Shown here piece after piece: positions 1 through 11,400 of a DNA stretch of 42,923 bases; positions within the stretch are counted from its first letter, which is position 1; every line of letters starts with the position of its first letter. The notes beneath the pieces are model-generated. The model did not search any database, was not told where the DNA came from, and saw only the letters and a list, made by a program, of their open reading frames with translations. This stretch comes from Saccoglossus kowalevskii (Eukaryota; Hemichordata; Enteropneusta; Harrimaniidae), in the NCBI RefSeq assembly GCF_000003605.2, contig NW_003151754.1, forward strand, positions 418,413-461,335, given 5' to 3'. Both the position numbers and the translations under genes were made by a program.

Positions 1-56
1 AAAGAAGAATTAGCAGCATTATTAAACAACAATACATAACATACTGGAGAGAGAAT

Positions 57-308
57 ATGACAAATGAAAAAACAAAACTGATAACATACATTAAATTTAA
101 TATGAATTACAATCTGGAAAATTACATTAATGTTTTGGATAATAATCAAAGAATATATATGGCTAGATTCAGGACAAGTAGTCACAATCTAGCCATTGAA
201 AAAGGCAGACATACCAATCCAAAAACCCCATTAGAAAATAGAATTTGTAAACAATGCACATTACAGGAAGTTTTAATCACTGATATATTTATTGCTGTAA
301 ACCAATAG
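57..308 (+). pseudogene. Relic resembling the C-terminal end of a non-LTR retrotransposon protein
   Basis: An 83-codon open stretch contains RIYMARFRTSSHNLAIEKGR followed by a Cys pair (ICKQC). This arrangement resembles the tail of reverse-transcriptase proteins of invertebrate LINE-like elements (a conserved basic segment, then a CxxC knuckle). No reverse transcriptase or endonuclease core is present, and the window begins just upstream. The assignment rests on recognition of the motif pattern only. It could be a fragment of any repeat-encoded protein. Confidence 0.4.
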
Positions 309-898
309 AACATTTGTAATTCTAAGGATGCAATAAAGTTATTATTATAGTTGTAGAATTATTGGCTTGTTCTAACAGTCTGCTAAACCTTCAATAGTGG
401 ACAGTTATTCTCGAACACTGTCAATCTCAGATTTTCACCTAGTTGTTGTACCAGTAGATTTTTTGGCTTGTTTCTAGATCTGTCGTTCTAACAGTCTGCT
501 AACTTTAGAAATCGGACAGTTATCTTTTACCATCTTTTGTCATCATTTACTAGGAAAGTACTCATTCTTCATTTGAAACAGTTTGTTTACATGTACTTGT
601 TTCTTTGTTCTCAACAATGCTGTTTACTAGAAAAGAGTTTTCTAGAATGAGGTTGTTCTTGCATGGCCCAAGCAGAGACTACAACTTCCCCTCAACATTC
701 AAAATGGTACATTTTTATTTTGAGCAGAAAATAGGAGTTACATAACACATGTACACTGTCACACAACCAGTGATGGCGTTGCAAAAAAACACATTTAAAA
801 CTCACAGTAGTTATTTTCTAAAAACTCATTAAAGTATGGCAAATCAGATGTTAATGGTAGTTAACGACCTATTTAGGCCCTTGGATGTTTACGAGAAT

Positions 899-1000
899 GT
901 CAACCACAGGTAGGCCATTAACTATAGTAAACGTCAACCACAGGTAGGCCATTAACTAAAGTAAACGTCAACTACAGGTAGGCCATTAACTATAGTAATA
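899..1000. repeat. 34-base tandem repeat, three copies
   Basis: Units starting at 899, 933 and 967 share GTCAACCACAGGTAGGCCAT and differ at single bases. The array is in the non-coding region beyond CLYBL. Confidence 0.85.
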
Positions 1001-1141
1001 CTACTTCTTGGCTTGTTACTATTATTCTAACAGTACACTAATCTTCGATACTGTAGAACATTCCCCTCACTATTTAAAAATGGTACATTCTTTTAAGTAG
1101 CAATACCCTGGATTTTAACCAATGAAAATTGATTTTCTACT

Positions 1142-1279
1142 GATTGAGCTAAGCAGGTGGTTCGTGGTGGAAAGCATGTCATGTACATGAATCAGGTGCA
1201 ATTTCTACAGATTGAGCTAAGCAGGTGGTTCGTGGTGGAAAGCATGTTATGTACATGAATCAGGTGCAATTTCTACAGG
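1142..1279. repeat. 68-base tandem duplication, two copies
   Basis: The block beginning GATTGAGCTAAGCAGGTGGT at 1142 recurs at 1210 almost unchanged, one visible difference being GCATGTC versus GCATGTT. This implies a recent duplication. Confidence 0.85.
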
Positions 1280-1565
1280 TCATTGGCCCTTTGTCCTTCT
1301 ATACAAAATGAGTTTCATAATACATTGCGACAGGGCTGCAAAAAAATCAAAGTTAAACTCCTTATATTTTTCATCAATAAGTTATGCATATTTGTTTTAT
1401 AAAACAATATCTAGAGTTATATGGGAACCAGAATTGTAAATGGATATGACATAGTGGTAGTGTGTACAAATCTTTTGCAATCTTAACGGTCCCTGGGTTG
1501 GAGTGGCTTGTTAGCTGTTGTATATATCTGGTAGCGTGGCTTATGTGTTGGCTTTGAATACAAAC

Positions 1566-1624
1566 AACGTTCAGCACCATCAATGAGGTTTGATTGACAA
1601 ACCTCATTGATGATGCTGAACGTT
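1566..1624. other. 59-base near-perfect hairpin (26-bp stem, 7-base loop)
   Basis: The left arm begins AACGTTCAGCACCATC and the right arm ends GATGCTGAACGTT. The 26-base arms are complementary except at one position, around a GATTGAC loop. It lies about 350 bases past the CLYBL stop on that gene's strand, so it may be in the 3' UTR. The size is like a small hairpin RNA precursor, but no expression evidence exists; a palindromic transposon relic is equally possible. Confidence 0.6.
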
Positions 1625-1977
1625 ACCTACCATAAAAAAAACTTCAATTAACCTCACTGTGATGACTGTAGAATTTGGCTGAAATAAGATAATCAATATG
1701 CAAATTAACTACTTAATATGCACAGACAGAATTTGCTCAAAAGTATTTGAGATTTTGCTTATACAGACTGACATACCAAACTCATTACCTCATTAGCATA
1801 TCACACACACCAAAGCTAAAAACACCTAAAACTCGCCAAAATTGCGTCAAACTACAGCAACTTGGACACTAACGATAGTTAACAGCTTGTTTGGCAACTC
1901 GGTTCTATTCATCCCAACTATCAGTAACGAATAACTTCAGTTATTCCTAGCTTCTAATACACACATTGGTAGGCGTT

Positions 1978-4900
1978 TTACTGTTGTTTCACTGCATCCA
2001 CCATGCGTAGTACATTCTTGGCTTGTAGAAGTAATGGCATGTCAATCATACTGCCCCGAAAAGTAAATGCACCCTAAAAAATAATAACAGTGAGCAAGTT
2101 ACATTTAAAAAAAAAATGATATTATATGTTCCTTTTTGTCGTTATCTGGTTATGTAACTTTGTGAGATTACTGCTGATCTATTCAGAGACTGTGTTGTGT
2201 CTCATAAATATATACTAGAAATACATGCATTTACACATAAAAATGTGGTTAAAAAGTTACCATAGATGAGAGTAAAGTGACACAGTCTGCATCGCTCTGC
2301 ATCATATTCAACATGGGTCCCATGCAACGTCTATACGATGTATGTAACATTTATAGTTTTACACGTTATGCAGTAGCTGCAGTTTAGTTGAAGCATATAT
2401 ACAAATTGAATTTAGCAAAAAATTCAGTCAATAAACAAGCTTCTCTCTGATTGGTCTGAATGTTAGAATTGGGTAGCCAATCAGGCATGATGTTGCTTGT
2501 AGCTTTGTATTTACTGCATGACTGTGGCACTCCACCAAATGAAGTCTGTTCCTTTTCATATGATGCTAAATGACGCTATCAAAGAAATATCATCTTGTGA
2601 TGTAGAGTCTTCTATGCACTTTATGTAAATTATCTAGTGTTATTTCATACTTTGAAGTTGGGGTCACTTCACAGAGCATGGAACACCAGGAATTTCATTA
2701 ATTTGTAATAATCTCCAAGACAACCTGCTCATAGAAATGAGACAAGAGACACTTCCTCAGGGTGTTACCTTTCCACTAGACTGGTGATCCTCAAATGCTT
2801 TGACAAGTTCCTGTGCCCATTCTATCTTCTCCGTACTAGGACTAAATGCTTCCTGTACAATGGAAATCTGATTTGGATGAATCACTTGTTTACCTATAAT
2901 AATTACAGAAAACACAGGATGAAATAATTTAATAATGAAATAATTAATACTTCCATACAATTGTCGGTCAAGAACATGTGCTTGTGTTCGACCGAGTCTG
3001 GTTGACGCCAGGATAGCACATTAAAATTGCCATTTGACAGAGAGATGGCCACACAGCCCCGTCATGCAGTCCCAAACATAAATATGACTTCTGTGGCAAA
3101 AATGTACTATGTGTCAGCACTAGCACTTGCAATATGCACATACAAAAAAAGAAAAAGTCAGGAGAGACAACAGCGACACCCAATGTCCATAACTGTTGCC
3201 TGACACAAAAATATTTAAAAACAAAAATATATTTCCATCCACAATGAATTTAAAAATAACAATAATGAATACAAATTCGTTTTTGTGATGAGTAACAAAC
3301 ACATGTTCATTCCCCTTTCGCAATTTCTAAAAAATCATTTGAGATGAGACAACAATGCCTCCTTAATAATTAAATATTCATTCGTTTTTCTCATTGACAA
3401 CTGTACAATGTACTCATTTCTATTGCTATGTACCTATTTAAGATTTTATTATTATCATTTGTTTTTCTTTTTACATATACTTTTGTGTGTCGATATTTGC
3501 CTTTAATATTTTTTTCAAACATTAATTTTAATAAGTGTATCATATTTTTTTTTCTTTAGTTTTGTAAGTTATATATAATAGTAGTTTTTTAGTGATCTTA
3601 CTGCTGTACTTTCTGAAGTCAGTGTTGTGTCGATAAATGTATAAGTGATTGGGAGAAAATCTGAAATGATACACACATTCCTGTATATACTGTAATGTTA
3701 ATTGAAATAAATCTGTTGAGTGCCTGGACTTTTTACCAGCTGTATGTTTGTGAATTACCACATCATTGCAGGATTTGGTTAATGATTTGATTTTAGGTAA
3801 TGTTGTTACGCCACATCATGTTCGTTATCTCATCGCCTCTTTAAATTATCACACTTCCATATACAGGTATTTTTATTTATATATACTGCAAAATAATTTA
3901 TTTTAGCTGGAATTAACTTTTTGGGTGTTTTGTATGGAATTTATTTTCATGGTTTTTGACAAGTTGAATGTAAAATATAGAAAAAAAGGTATATTCACTG
4001 GATTTTATTGTCACTAAATCATTTTTTCAGCGAAAATTAATTCCAAGCGAAAATAAAGTATTCCAGTATTACTTTTAGTTTGAATAATGAAGTGATCACT
4101 TACCAGTGTAACCCATTCTAGCTCCTTCTAGTGACTGTCTTTTCAGACCTTCAGAATCTATGGAAGTAAAAGATAATTATAGTCAATCAAACAACACTTA
4201 TTGAATACTATTACACAATAGACATTATTTAAAATTTTGCTCAATAATGATTTATTACGTGAAACAGATAAAATGTGGACATCATCAGTATATGATTAAA
4301 TTTCAGCCCCAGCATGCTATTTTATTGCAGACTTTTAGTGGTTTGGTGAAAGCCTTGTCAAATCAATATCTCTTGAATGCCAAAGACAACTTTCGTCAAA
4401 TATGCATAATTTTTTTTTCAAAACTTGATCAAAACTTGTAGGCAATGGGAAATTATGTCAATTTATTCTAAAAATTAAAAAAGAAAAAAAAACATACAAA
4501 TTCAGGGGAAAAACATTTTCATTCAATTTTTTTTATATCAAATTCTGGTAAATCTGTGCATAGTAAAATTAAATGTGATGGAAAAGTATGGAAAAGAAGA
4601 CAAAATATTCAATTATGACTTTTAATGTTGATATACAATGAGAGGTAAAAAAGTTGGATTCTACCTACCCTTGAAGTCGATGTGAACTAAATCTATTGCT
4701 TGTAGTCTGTATGCTTTGGCTGTTGTCACTACTTTCTGTCTGGCATATATCAACTCAGATGCATCAGATGATCTAGAAGCACCTAGTGAATGGTACTTTC
4801 AGTTACCGGTAGTTCAGTTGCTAACTTTTGTTTTTGTTTTCTTTGTTCAAAGTATGAACACTAGAAATCAGCTCATGCATAATAAAATTTGCCAAGAATT

Positions 4901-7900
4901 CACCAAGTTCTGTAAATGCATTAATTTTCACTAGTGTTATGTTTTATAATAAAGTGAATAAACCATTTTCCAAGTCACTGCGAGATCCCGTCCCGTGTTA
5001 TGAGAGCAATCGAATGTAAAAACAAGACAAACAAAGGTCATAGCGTTGTAGTGGTGAGAAACATTGCGTGGGATTCGACAAACGTGAAAGTATTTTGGGG
5101 GATATTTTCATGTTTAATAATATACTGTACACATTTGATGAAGTAAGGGTATTCAAACGCAATATTCTCCTGTCAAAGATCGGCCTTTTGATGTGAGCTA
5201 CGAAATAAAGAAATTTGTGTCCAAATCGTTTGATTTTTGTGGCAGAAGTTTGGCGCACATCTTTCACGCAACTCATGAAATCTCGCAGTTGAACCACAGT
5301 CACTCTACTAGTAGAGTGACTGTGGTTGAATGGAAAATCACCTATGTTGGTCATAAATTCACAGATTTCAATGTGAAATGATGAGTTTCATTCTAATTTT
5401 ATGCTTTCCAATTTGTTTAGTTTATCAGTGAATAAAGTAAAATTAAAACCAGATGTTTTTTTTCATTAATGATGTCATAGATAAATATTTAGAGGATTAT
5501 TATAGCAACTAGCTGCTAACAAGGATTGTGGTTGGGTTCGGTTGGCCACATTCCAACTTCAGTAGGATTTCAGCCGAACTTGAACTTAAACTCTCACAAA
5601 TCAATTGATAACATGAACTGCATTTATTTGCGAACGAAATTCTTCAATGAACTGATAAATACATAAACTTGTAGAACTGACCCACAGTTGAGCACGGACT
5701 AAAAACTGGAATACAACTACCTTTTAACTTTAAAAGTGAAATAGAACATTACGGCGATTTCCACGCTGACGGAAATTAACCAATCAGTGACTGCATTCTG
5801 AATCAATAATGGAATGTCAGTCAACACCTATGGCTTGTTATGGTTTCAACGATAAGGATGAAGAAAATGGTGGATTTGATGACTTGCTCTGACAATGAAA
5901 CTCACACATAAACAGTTGATTCTGCAAAGAGAGACACATGAGGGCAGTGCCACAGACATGGGACAATAGACAGACCTGGTTGCTAGGGACATTTGATGAA
6001 CTGACATTGATGCAGATGACAAAAAACTCACCAATATCAGCACAGAAGTCATCTGATCCAAAAACCACACCATCTAGCATGAACGGGCCATCTTTTGATA
6101 AATCCATCCCATGGTGTAAAATTTCTCTAAGATGTATTAACGCTATAGCACTTTCTATAAATATAACTAATTTCATTGGTTGGGATAATTGTCTATCTGA
6201 TAACACTTCTTTTAACTTCTCAGCTACCTTAAATGTAAAAGAGGGATTTATTATTATGATTTAATATAATAAATATTCTATTCCTTTGATGCATTCAGGC
6301 TACACTTTAGGACACTTACAGATTAGGATTAAAGCTAATCCCATATATCTGCGTATAAGCTAAATCCTTAGGTATTCTCAAAAGGGAACAATGGTTATTT
6401 TTCCTCTCAAAAGTAAAGCCTCTGATGCACTCATGTAAGTTGCCATGACTTCATCTCAGAAGTGGCTTGATCAGACCAAGCTGCTCACATACACTTTCTT
6501 AGGCCTGATAGGATCTGGACCAGGTCTGCGATAGGGACCACATTCAGGGTAATTCGATTGAAAAAACTAGCCCCACACTGGGGACTTTTAATCTTATGAC
6601 ATTTTGTTACAGAAAATTTGACAGCACATACTAATAAATTGACAGAGGAGATTCCTTGAATGTTGGACATATGTGAGAAAGAACATATCAAATATAATGC
6701 CTCAATACTGCTCCTCAGGGATAGCTGTATAAACTCTATCTACTGTAAAACATGTCTTTTTCACGAGTATGTCTTTTTAGCGAATTTAGCGAGAGAACTG
6801 ATTCGCTAATTCAAGATGTCCTTAATGACCTTATTATAAATTCAAAATGGCCAAGGCTTCGGGATTTGTATACAGTATTCGGTACATAAAAATCTGGGGC
6901 GCTTCCTAATTACATTTGACAGTTTTTCTTTGTTTTTATGGAGGTGATAACTGCACATTTGTTTTGGACTGCTACGGAAAAGTACTGTGAAAACAGGAAA
7001 TCAACAAAGACAAGAGAGATTCGCTAAATCAACATTTCGCTATTACTACATTTTACCACAATTCGCTGAAATTGCCTGTCGCTTTTCCAACATATTTTAC
7101 AGTATATTATAAGAAAACTCACCCAATGTAATTGTTGAGGTTCATTGACCTTTGGTACCATCAAGGTAGCTGGTAATCTCTTAGCTTTCATAATCACCTT
7201 CAGATCTTCTTCAGCCAGCGTTGGATTATCTATAGAATTAATCCTCACTGCTCTATCCATGTACGATGGCAATTCTAGTTCATCCAACATTGTACATATT
7301 GTATTTCTGGCTTCTTCCTACAGAACAGATGTACATGTATATGAATAATTTATTGTGAAAAAGAAATACAGCAGTATAATTTGGGTTCAGAAAGGTTGCA
7401 TGTATTTATCAGAATACACTGCAGGATCCAAGCTGTATCCAGATAAAACCTATCCATTTCAAAACCATAGCTTAGAAAAAACAATGCACATGGTATATAC
7501 AAAAAATCATATTAAATAAATGCATAAAAAACACTTTCATAGATGAACAAATAAATAAAAACAAATAACAAAATGTATAAACAAACTAAACAAACTGACT
7601 GCTAGTGAAAGTCACAGCCACAGATAAATAAATAAAAAAACAAATACATAAACAAACAAACAAACAAACAAACAAATAAATAAATAAATTAATTAATTAA
7701 TTTCCCACCTTTCTGTTGAGGGCCACCCCATCCTCGCAATCCATACACACACAGTCTGCCTTCAAAGTTGGTATTTTCTTCAACTTTCTCTCGTCGTTGC
7801 CAGGTACGTACAACATTGCTCTCCTTGGGGTATATGCAGACACGGCAGGAGACTGAATGCACAGTGTTCTGGAGAGGGTGATTGGACTAGCGTCCCGTCT

Positions 7901-7957
7901 TCTCATTAGACATAAAATGTTTCTCATAGTAGAAACCCGGAAACAGGAATTAAACAT
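1978..7957 (-). CDS. CLYBL: CLYBL, mitochondrial citramalyl-CoA lyase-like protein, seven exons, complete
   Basis: Minus-strand exons in coding order are 7957-7709, 7317-7123, 6227-6032, 4782-4669, 4157-4104, 2893-2769 and 2073-1978. All introns are GT-AG, and the phases join to 342 codons plus a TAA stop, close to the vertebrate length of about 340. It belongs to the HpcH/HpaI aldolase / citrate lyase beta family. Family members cleave citramalyl-CoA to acetyl-CoA and pyruvate in mitochondria (itaconate/C5 route) and use Mg2+. Visible hallmarks are RRAMLYVPGNDERK and DCEDGVALN in exon 1, the metal-ligand-type Glu in VIFIES (about residue 173), the Asp pair in VVFGSDDF (about 207-208), ELIYARQKVV, GARMGYTGKQVIHPNQI and the C-terminal GSMIDMPLL. 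The first ~45 residues are rich in Arg, Ser and hydrophobics without acidic residues before about residue 25, consistent with a mitochondrial presequence. The start is the ATG at 7957, since no upstream in-frame ATG is usable. No break or missing key residue was seen. Function is inferred from family knowledge. Confidence 0.93.
3884..4068. mobile_element. MITE in CLYBL intron 5, family A
   Basis: Ends are TACTGCAAAATAATTTATTT on the left and the inverted equivalent ending CCAGTA on the right, about 185 bases. The interior is clearly homologous to 13516-13704 in ASCC3 intron 5, including GCTGGATTTTATT-type and TTCAGCGAAAAT segments. No protein is encoded. A TA dinucleotide at both ends suggests a Tc1/mariner-like TA target. 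Confidence 0.7.
4968..5390. repeat. Dispersed repeat containing a perfect 36-base palindrome (5292-5327)
   Basis: The segment from 4968 (TAAACCATTTTCC ... GGTCATAGCGTTG) has a related copy near 10003-10073 in ASCC3 intron 2. Further right, a palindrome with no loop runs from AACCACAGTCACTC at 5292 to GAGTGACTGTGGTT ending at 5327. It lies in CLYBL intron 3. The element boundaries and family are not resolved. Confidence 0.5.
6741..7104. mobile_element. MITE in CLYBL intron 2, TACTGTAAAA ends
   Basis: The left end TACTGTAAAACATGT and right end ACATATTTTACAGTA are inverted copies of each other, 364 bases apart. Interior sequence has repeated TTCGCTAAAT-type motifs. Only the outer ~10 bases match the family A MITEs, so it may be a different non-autonomous element mobilised by the same kind of transposase. 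Confidence 0.6.
7647..7703. repeat. Tetranucleotide microsatellite abutting the CLYBL exon 1 donor
   Basis: Runs of CAAA, then TAAA, then TTAA units end at 7703, only five bases from the donor GT of CLYBL exon 1 (7708-7707). In the pre-mRNA this is a TTAATTAATT...TTTGTTTG tract directly after GTGGGAAA. Confidence 0.85.
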
Positions 7958-8431
7958 TTTGAACAAGCAGTTTTTGAGTTGCGTTGCGTGGCTCTAATAA
8001 GGAATATTATGGATATAAATCAACAAAAAAGTCGTCTTTTCAAATTTTTACTGCGATTCTAATCCATCCTTGAGAACGGAGATTGTTGAAGTCCAGCTGA
8101 TTCGTGACCTGAATTGACCCCACTTTAAACAATGCTATAATAGAGGGCGTTCTTCGTGACATTTCCGAGAAAGGACACATCAACTTCGGAGACTTTGCAG
8201 AAATGTTTCTTTTTTCTACCGACGTGTCACTTTACTTTACTCTTTAGACCCTGGACACACACACTTAAATAAGACACAAATATAAATCTCTGCTTTTTGA
8301 ATTCACTGGAGAAGAGAAGCTTTATCACTGCAAACCAGCAAATATAGTAAACTTCCGGGATCCAGATTTCTGCTGCCGGTGCAATATGCCGTGCCAAATC
8401 ATCATGGATCACCGGTGAAAACGTGACAGAC
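7958..8431. promoter_or_regulatory. Probable bidirectional promoter between CLYBL and ASCC3
   Basis: The two start codons point away from each other across 474 bases, so both promoters and both 5' UTRs must lie here unless 5' non-coding exons are missed. An ETS/GABP-type core ACTTCCGG sits at 8351-8358, a common motif close to start sites of housekeeping genes. No convincing TATA box was seen at a sensible distance from either start. Transcription start sites are not determined. Confidence 0.6.
8386..8418 (+). promoter_or_regulatory. Possible upstream ORF in the ASCC3 5' leader (10 codons)
   Basis: An ATG at 8386 (A at -3) opens a 10-codon frame, MPCQIIMDHR, with a second in-frame ATG at 8404 and a TGA at 8416-8418. 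That is 13 bases before the ASCC3 start at 8432. It lies 28 bases downstream of the ETS motif. It would be in the mRNA only if transcription starts upstream of 8386, which is not shown. Confidence 0.35.
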
Positions 8432-11400
8432 ATGATGCTACCCAGGTTAACAGGTGCTCTCAGAGCTTTCTCCCCGGTTTCGGGCAATATCGACGCACCA
8501 GGAGAAAATGACCATGTCGTGCCTAGGTCGAGAAAATCCAGAGGATCACGGAAGGAGGGGATGGGCTGGGATGATTTGTGTTTTATCATCGAACAAAACA
8601 GCTTGCAAAAAAAACACGAAGTTACAGCGGAACTACGGAAACTAATGCACACCGCAAGGGAAATAGGTAACGTAAAATGACATCGATGACGTTCTTTACT
8701 TTGTGTGATACTAGTAGAAACATTGGGGAAAACTTGTTGAAATCACTTATGTTGAAAATACAGTATTTCATTTATTATCTCCATTCATTTGCATTTTGAT
8801 TTCTTGAAATCTTGGTCCAGGTGAGTTGGCGTGAGGTACAGTTCGAGCCATACTTAATAACCAATATCAAAAAGTTTCAATTCAATTTAAGTATTAGAGA
8901 GATTCTACTTATCCTCTATGATATTTATTCCTTAACCAAATTCAACTTGGAAAACAAATGTAAAGAAAACCACACTACCATACTACACACCACCAGATTT
9001 CAACCTGTCCACACCATGGAGGCATACCTCCATAATCACACTTAGCTGACACATCATTTTGTTATCATTATGATCTCAGTTTATAATCTCATTTTATAAT
9101 CATTTATATGATCCCTGTTTATAATCTCATTTTATAATCTTATTGATGCTCTAAAGAGTAAACAGAACAAATACCAATGAAGATCATATCATCATGCTAG
9201 TGATGCAACTACCCTGTTGAGGCACCCTTACATACAATCATACTTACATGGAGGCAATCTGTTTTGATATGAATTTTTTGATTTGGCCTTTCACCCTGTT
9301 AAGATATACAAATCATACTACAAGATCAGTGTCATCAAAAGCACAATGTACCAGTACATTGTGTTTGTTTCTGTTAATTGTTAACACTTTTTCTTATTTC
9401 CTTCGGCAGTTGGTGGTGATGCCTCACCAGAGACAGTAGAAAGTACAGCAGTGTTTCTGTTTGTAACTTTACAAGGATGTGAGAAGGTTGGCCACCAAGA
9501 AACTATTGAGCTAAAAAATAGTCTGGGACCATTCCCGGCCAATGCTGCTTCCCAAGCATGTAGCACAGTGCAAGATATCTCCAGGCATATTCCGGTGGAG
9601 GTGCTGGAGAATTTACATGCCAGAGAGAAAAAGCAGAATTTTGAATTTGGAAAGAATATCAAATTCTCGTTTGATTCATTCAACGTTGAAGTTGATGAAG
9701 AGGAGTCTGACGACTCTGACACAGAACACTACAACTTCACTATGTCCTATACGGCACCTGTTGCCGAACCGGTTGTCAATAGCAACCATGTCAATAAGCG
9801 TAAACCAAATGAAATAAGTGGAAACTGGCTACGATTGGAAGTGGAGAAGTACTACGGTGGGGATGACGGTATGACCGCACAGATCTGGTGTGAGACAATC
9901 TTTGATGAACTTTGTTCTTCTAAAACCAATGATGAGCTACAAAATGATGTATGTTTGTTGTCTAATTATATGCATGCCATTTAAATTGATAATTCGTACT
10001 ATAAACCATTTTCCAGTCACGACAAGATTCATCGTCATGCATTATCTCTGAACAAACAAGGGTCATAGCGTTGCAATGAAACAACAGGAATTATGAACAT
10101 TTTGTGTTAAAATTTATAAAATAAAAATACACTTATCTTGGAAGCTATCAAGTCATTTGGTAAAGCTCAGATTCAGATTATTTTTTTGTAGTACAGTAGT
10201 ATTGCCAAATAATTTTTGGTAAGCTGGAACATACCGTAGGTCAAAGGTCATACTGACCACTTTGGAATTATTTGATATTCATTTGCTAAGGCATTGAATT
10301 AGTCAAAAGCTATTTATTGGTCATTTCAAATTGCAATCTAGTTTATATTTATTTTTATAAAAAATAGTTAATCCTTCTTGAAAACAATTGTATTGGTTCT
10401 TGCTTTTGTTACAGCTCTTTGAACTGTTGGGGTTTGATAGATTTGAATTTATCCAGACCTTGTTGTCAAATCGTCACAAAGTGCTTAATGCTGCTATGAA
10501 TGGAGGGAATAAGAATTCAACCAAACCAGGTATGTTTCGTGAAATGTATAAAGAATTACGCTCACTTTGTCATGGGGTTTGTTTATGTAATCATAGCATA
10601 ACCATCAGGTTGTTTGGTTTCCATGGTAATACTGAATTTAGCAATGTATAATATTGCCCCAAATTTGGTCTGCAGATGTACTCTATGTATTAAAGTCAAT
10701 GTTTACGACTTTTTAAAAAAAACCCACACAAACCAATCATGAAAACCTTATAAACCTTAGTACAGACGTCATCTTTCAGCTTAGCACTGGGTCAAAATAA
10801 AAATAAACTCAAAATTCTTGCCTTTAAAACATTACTTCCTGGATAGCTGCTGTGTCTGTCTATGGAGGCAGTGGAATTTCTATACCTACTGGCCTCTTTT
10901 TCAGTTCTTCTGAAACAGGAAGTGCTTGAGGGCGCTTGACTTATGAAAGGGGTCTATTTTTCTGTTGTCTTTCTTGTTACACTGAATGGATAATTTGATG
11001 ATTGTTATGGAACCATAATACATGTATTACTGTAGTCAGTAAAATGTCTTGGTATTGGGAGATTCTTTTGAAACTAGATACATTCCTGTAAAACAAATAG
11101 TCGGTTTATCTCCTTATTATTTTGTTAATATTACACATAAATTTGCAGGTGATGGCGATGTATCTAAACCAACTTTTGGATGTCAGGTTACGATTCAGGT
11201 AAGACAATATGAATAAATGCGTAACCTTAAAGTGGGAGGGTCGTCACCTGCGCACATGCGATAATTGAGTTCCAAGCGATGATAATAACACGCGCTAAAA
11301 ACGCAAAGGCTCATGGGTAGACACTTGTTTGTAAACAATGACACGCTATGGCCATCTGATGCATGCACAGGTGACGACTCTCTCGCTTTAATGTATTAGT

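Larger units (their letters stand above)
1..1977. other. Region downstream of CLYBL: 3' UTR and repeats, no gene recognised
   Basis: CLYBL ends at 1978 and reads leftward, so its 3' UTR should occupy the right part of this stretch; I could not fix a polyadenylation signal with confidence. The remainder holds a retrotransposon-like relic (57-308) and diverged copies of a TTGGCTTGTT...TCTAACAGT repeat near 361, 463 and 1009. It also holds a 34-base triplet repeat (899-1000), a 68-base duplication (1142-1279) and a hairpin (1566-1624). Confidence 0.6.
2074..7708 (-). other. CLYBL introns 1-6: contents
   Basis: Introns in gene order are 7708-7318, 7122-6228, 6031-4783, 4668-4158, 4103-2894 and 2768-2074. 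Apart from the two MITEs, the palindrome-bearing repeat and the microsatellite listed separately, they are AT-rich sequence in which I see no gene. The open stretches on either strand lack homology I recognise. Confidence 0.6.

Noticed and set aside
7958-7966. CLYBL start upstream at 7966
   Set aside because: That codon is TTG; the first ATG is at 7957.
8423-8431. ASCC3 start three codons upstream at 8423
   Set aside because: That codon is GTG; the first in-frame ATG is 8432 and matches the family N-terminus.
8227-8652. 141-residue open frame antisense to ASCC3 exon 1
   Set aside because: It overlaps the ASCC3 first exon and promoter, has no recognisable homology and is explained by the opposite-strand gene.
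9451-9984. A separate 177-residue gene
   Set aside because: It is ASCC3 exon 2 read past its donor at 9948; the exon starts at 9410 by acceptor and homology.
10003-10080. RNA gene in the TAAACCATTTTCC ... GGTCATAGCGTTG repeat
   Set aside because: No tRNA fold or polymerase III boxes could be assembled; it is a dispersed repeat shared with 4968-5045.
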